Shown here: positions 61,997-64,000 of the stretch, one piece after another
Numbering within the stretch: the stretch's first letter is position 1
Layout: every line of letters starts with the position of its first letter
Source: Enoplosus armatus
Lineage: Eukaryota > Chordata > Actinopteri > Centrarchiformes > Enoplosidae
Direction: 5' to 3'
Assembly (NCBI RefSeq): GCF_043641665.1
Contig: NC_092188.1
Span: 17,629,704-17,693,703 of the forward strand
Length of the DNA: 64,000 nucleotides
Notes under the pieces: generated by a model
Databases searched by the model: none
Seen by the model: the letters and a program-made list of their open reading frames with translations, nothing else
Told to the model about the DNA's origin: nothing
Made by a program: the position numbers and the translations under genes

Positions 61997-64000
61997 GTGA
62001 GGCACATACACACAAACGTGTGGGCACGCTGAGGGTTGTGCCATTGTTGGTGTTTATCTTAATACAAATCATTCCATCTTTAATTTCTTTATTTGTGTCA
62101 GTATATGTGATAAACCACCAGCACTGCTCCCTTTCTGCCTTTTCACACCTCCTCAGCTCCAGTATATACATCAGGGGGAGCACCCTGTATCCCCTATATT
62201 CCCTGGTAGCAATATCTCAGCACTGAGATACAGTGAGTGCTGCCTTGAAATCTTTTTTCAGGTTCCTTATGTCTTCCAGACTAGTATAAAAACAAATGTC
62301 ACTTCTGCTTTTACCTTAAGGACCCAGGTAATTATTTTCTTTTGTTTTGAACATTTCCCTTTTGAATGTTTACCCCATTTTATCCTCTTTTGTAACCTTA
62401 ATATGTTGGGGTTTTTTTATTTCATAGTTTTGCTGATCAATCGCCGTTTGTAAACTTTGCACAAACAGGTGTCATATTCATAAATGTAATAGTAGCTGTT
62501 CTTTTGCATCTTTGTATTTGGTCAGGAGTATGCTCCCTAGAGGAGCTGTGTGTACCCCACCAAAAAATAAACATTGCATAATAATCGGTGATGCATGTAG
62601 ACTGGAAACTGAATGATAAGCAGAGAGGGGAAACAATACATTAAAGGTTAAAAACTACAAGTCAGACAAGTGTTAGTATGTTTAACCAATCTGACATTTG
62701 AAAACGTGTCTTTAGTGTGAGGTAGTGTCAGATTGATGGTTTACGTGCACTTCAAGTAGAGTGGCTAGAATTCAAACCTTGCTCCTCTACACAGGAACTA
62801 ATGTGGCTAACATTAAACGAAAAAGGGGGCTGTTTCTGAAGAAGTACTACTTACTGAGAAGATTTCTCCTGCTGCTCCTTGTTGCAATTTGTATAAGGGT
62901 GTGACAAGACTGTGGATATTATCAAAGTACTCAAACACTTTGATAAAGGACATCATGAAATGGTCTGTCCCTCCTCTCCCCTGCCTCTGTGGTGATGTAT
63001 TCTACCCTAGGAGAGATTACCTCTGTTGTCGATTTCCCTCGGAGTGTCAGAAGAGGAGTCTAGGAGGTGAAAATTAGAATGAAATATGGCAAGAAAATAA
63101 ATCTTGGCCTATTTATTCCACTGAATAAGAGGGTAATCCTTTAACTAAGATGAGACAGATGGAGAGAAATAAGGAAAGCAGGAGTGGCAAAGAGAGGGAG
63201 GGGAGGGAGCTATGTATTTATTCAGTCATATTGTGCATCTGTATTCTTCTAATGTTCCTTCTTTGGAATCACTTTTATTCAAATCCTAGACTCAGGAGAC
63301 CCTCTGATGGAAGAGTAGCGGGGAGGGATGGATGGATAGATGATGTGTGGATGGAGAGAGGTAGGGAAAAAAGCGGGAGGAGATACTCCTTTAAACTTTA
63401 TTATTCGCTCAAGATGATGATTTGATAGCGAAGCATTGATGTGTGTGTGTGTGAGATTAGGGCATCTGATTTGTGTATGGATGTGCTTTGTATAGGAAGA
63501 GTGTGGCACACTTTTATTCCATACAAAGCATAAACCTGGATGCTTAGTTTATGCATAGAGGTTTGTTTGAATATCCAAAATAATTATTATTACATTGGAT
63601 ATTTACTGATTGACAGGTAGTGATATTTACATGGTGCAATATGTAGCCTGCTGCACGGTGTTAGATTTTACCTCACTTCTCTGTTTTGACACTATGAGGC
63701 CTATTATCGAGTCAGGGATCAAAAGGCTTTGTTGAATCTTTAAATCTCTTTAGAAACCTGCGTTAAATCCACGTGTAAATAAGAACAAAGGTGCAATCGT
63801 GGTGCCAAATACAAACTGAGACCTCTTCCAGCTATCGGAGGAAAGACAAGATGGCTTCATTTATGCTGCCAGCTGGATTTAGTTAAAAGAACAAATCAGT
63901 TTTCACACACACTTCTCACCACCTTATACATAGAAGAATGAAGTAAAATTCATCTCATCTTCAGTCTTACCAAAATCAAGAGATTGTCCCCTTGCCGTCG
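61997..64000 (+). other. azi2: azi2 intron, downstream exons not found
   Basis: The coding frame leaves exon 6 in phase 1. Candidate exons near 63010 and 63287 reach stop codons in the required phase and do not resemble AZI2. The C-terminal exons are therefore probably right of the window. Confidence 0.55.

Noticed and set aside
63010..63315. Two candidate azi2 downstream exons (near 63010 and 63287)
   Set aside because: In the phase required after exon 6 both run into a stop codon and neither resembles the AZI2 C-terminal region.

Overview
The window looks like teleost fish nuclear DNA, probably from a percomorph. Three lines of evidence point there. It is very rich in (CA)n/(GA)n microsatellites. 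It carries many dispersed repeats of types I recognise from teleost genomes: LINE tails ending in GATTCT repeats, a LINE tail ending in GGTTAAATAAAGG, and short elements with inverted ends. Its three recognisable genes lie in an order known from vertebrates. It is about 64 kb of mostly non-coding sequence with genes at both ends. Most long open frames here are microsatellite translations or chance.

Left end, minus strand: the first coding exon of rbms3 (4526-4600), an RNA-binding protein of the MSSP family. Its start codon, peptide and splice donor are all visible. The rest of rbms3 lies to the left, beyond a long first intron that fills 1-4525. The 5' flank (about 4.6-6.3 kb) is crowded with CT, GGA, TG and GA repeats.

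Middle, about 6.3-50.2 kb: a gene desert with no supported coding exon. It holds dispersed-repeat copies, microsatellites, a 505-bp purine minisatellite (14.03-14.54 kb), a broken Ty3/gypsy integrase fragment (27.7-28.1 kb) and a nested pair of short inverted-repeat elements (43.0-43.8 kb). Several AT-rich, repeat-free patches could be conserved enhancers, but this cannot be shown from one sequence.

Right end: three minus-strand exons (50236-52333) match the C-terminal part of ZCWPW2, a histone-methylation reader. I find no CW or PWWP reader domain in the sequence upstream. Next comes a promoter-like interval near 53.9-54.3 kb. azi2 (NAP1, a TBK1/IKBKE adaptor) then runs on the plus strand. 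Six coding exons (56765-61996) give 253 complete codons and reach the TBK1-binding domain; its C-terminal part lies to the right of the window.

The order rbms3(-), zcwpw2(-), azi2(+) is the human 3p24.1 order AZI2-ZCWPW2-RBMS3 inverted, which supports all three identifications. The genes are not a functional unit. The most interesting observation is the apparently eroded zcwpw2, because loss of ZCWPW1/2 is reported to track loss of PRDM9-directed recombination in vertebrates.
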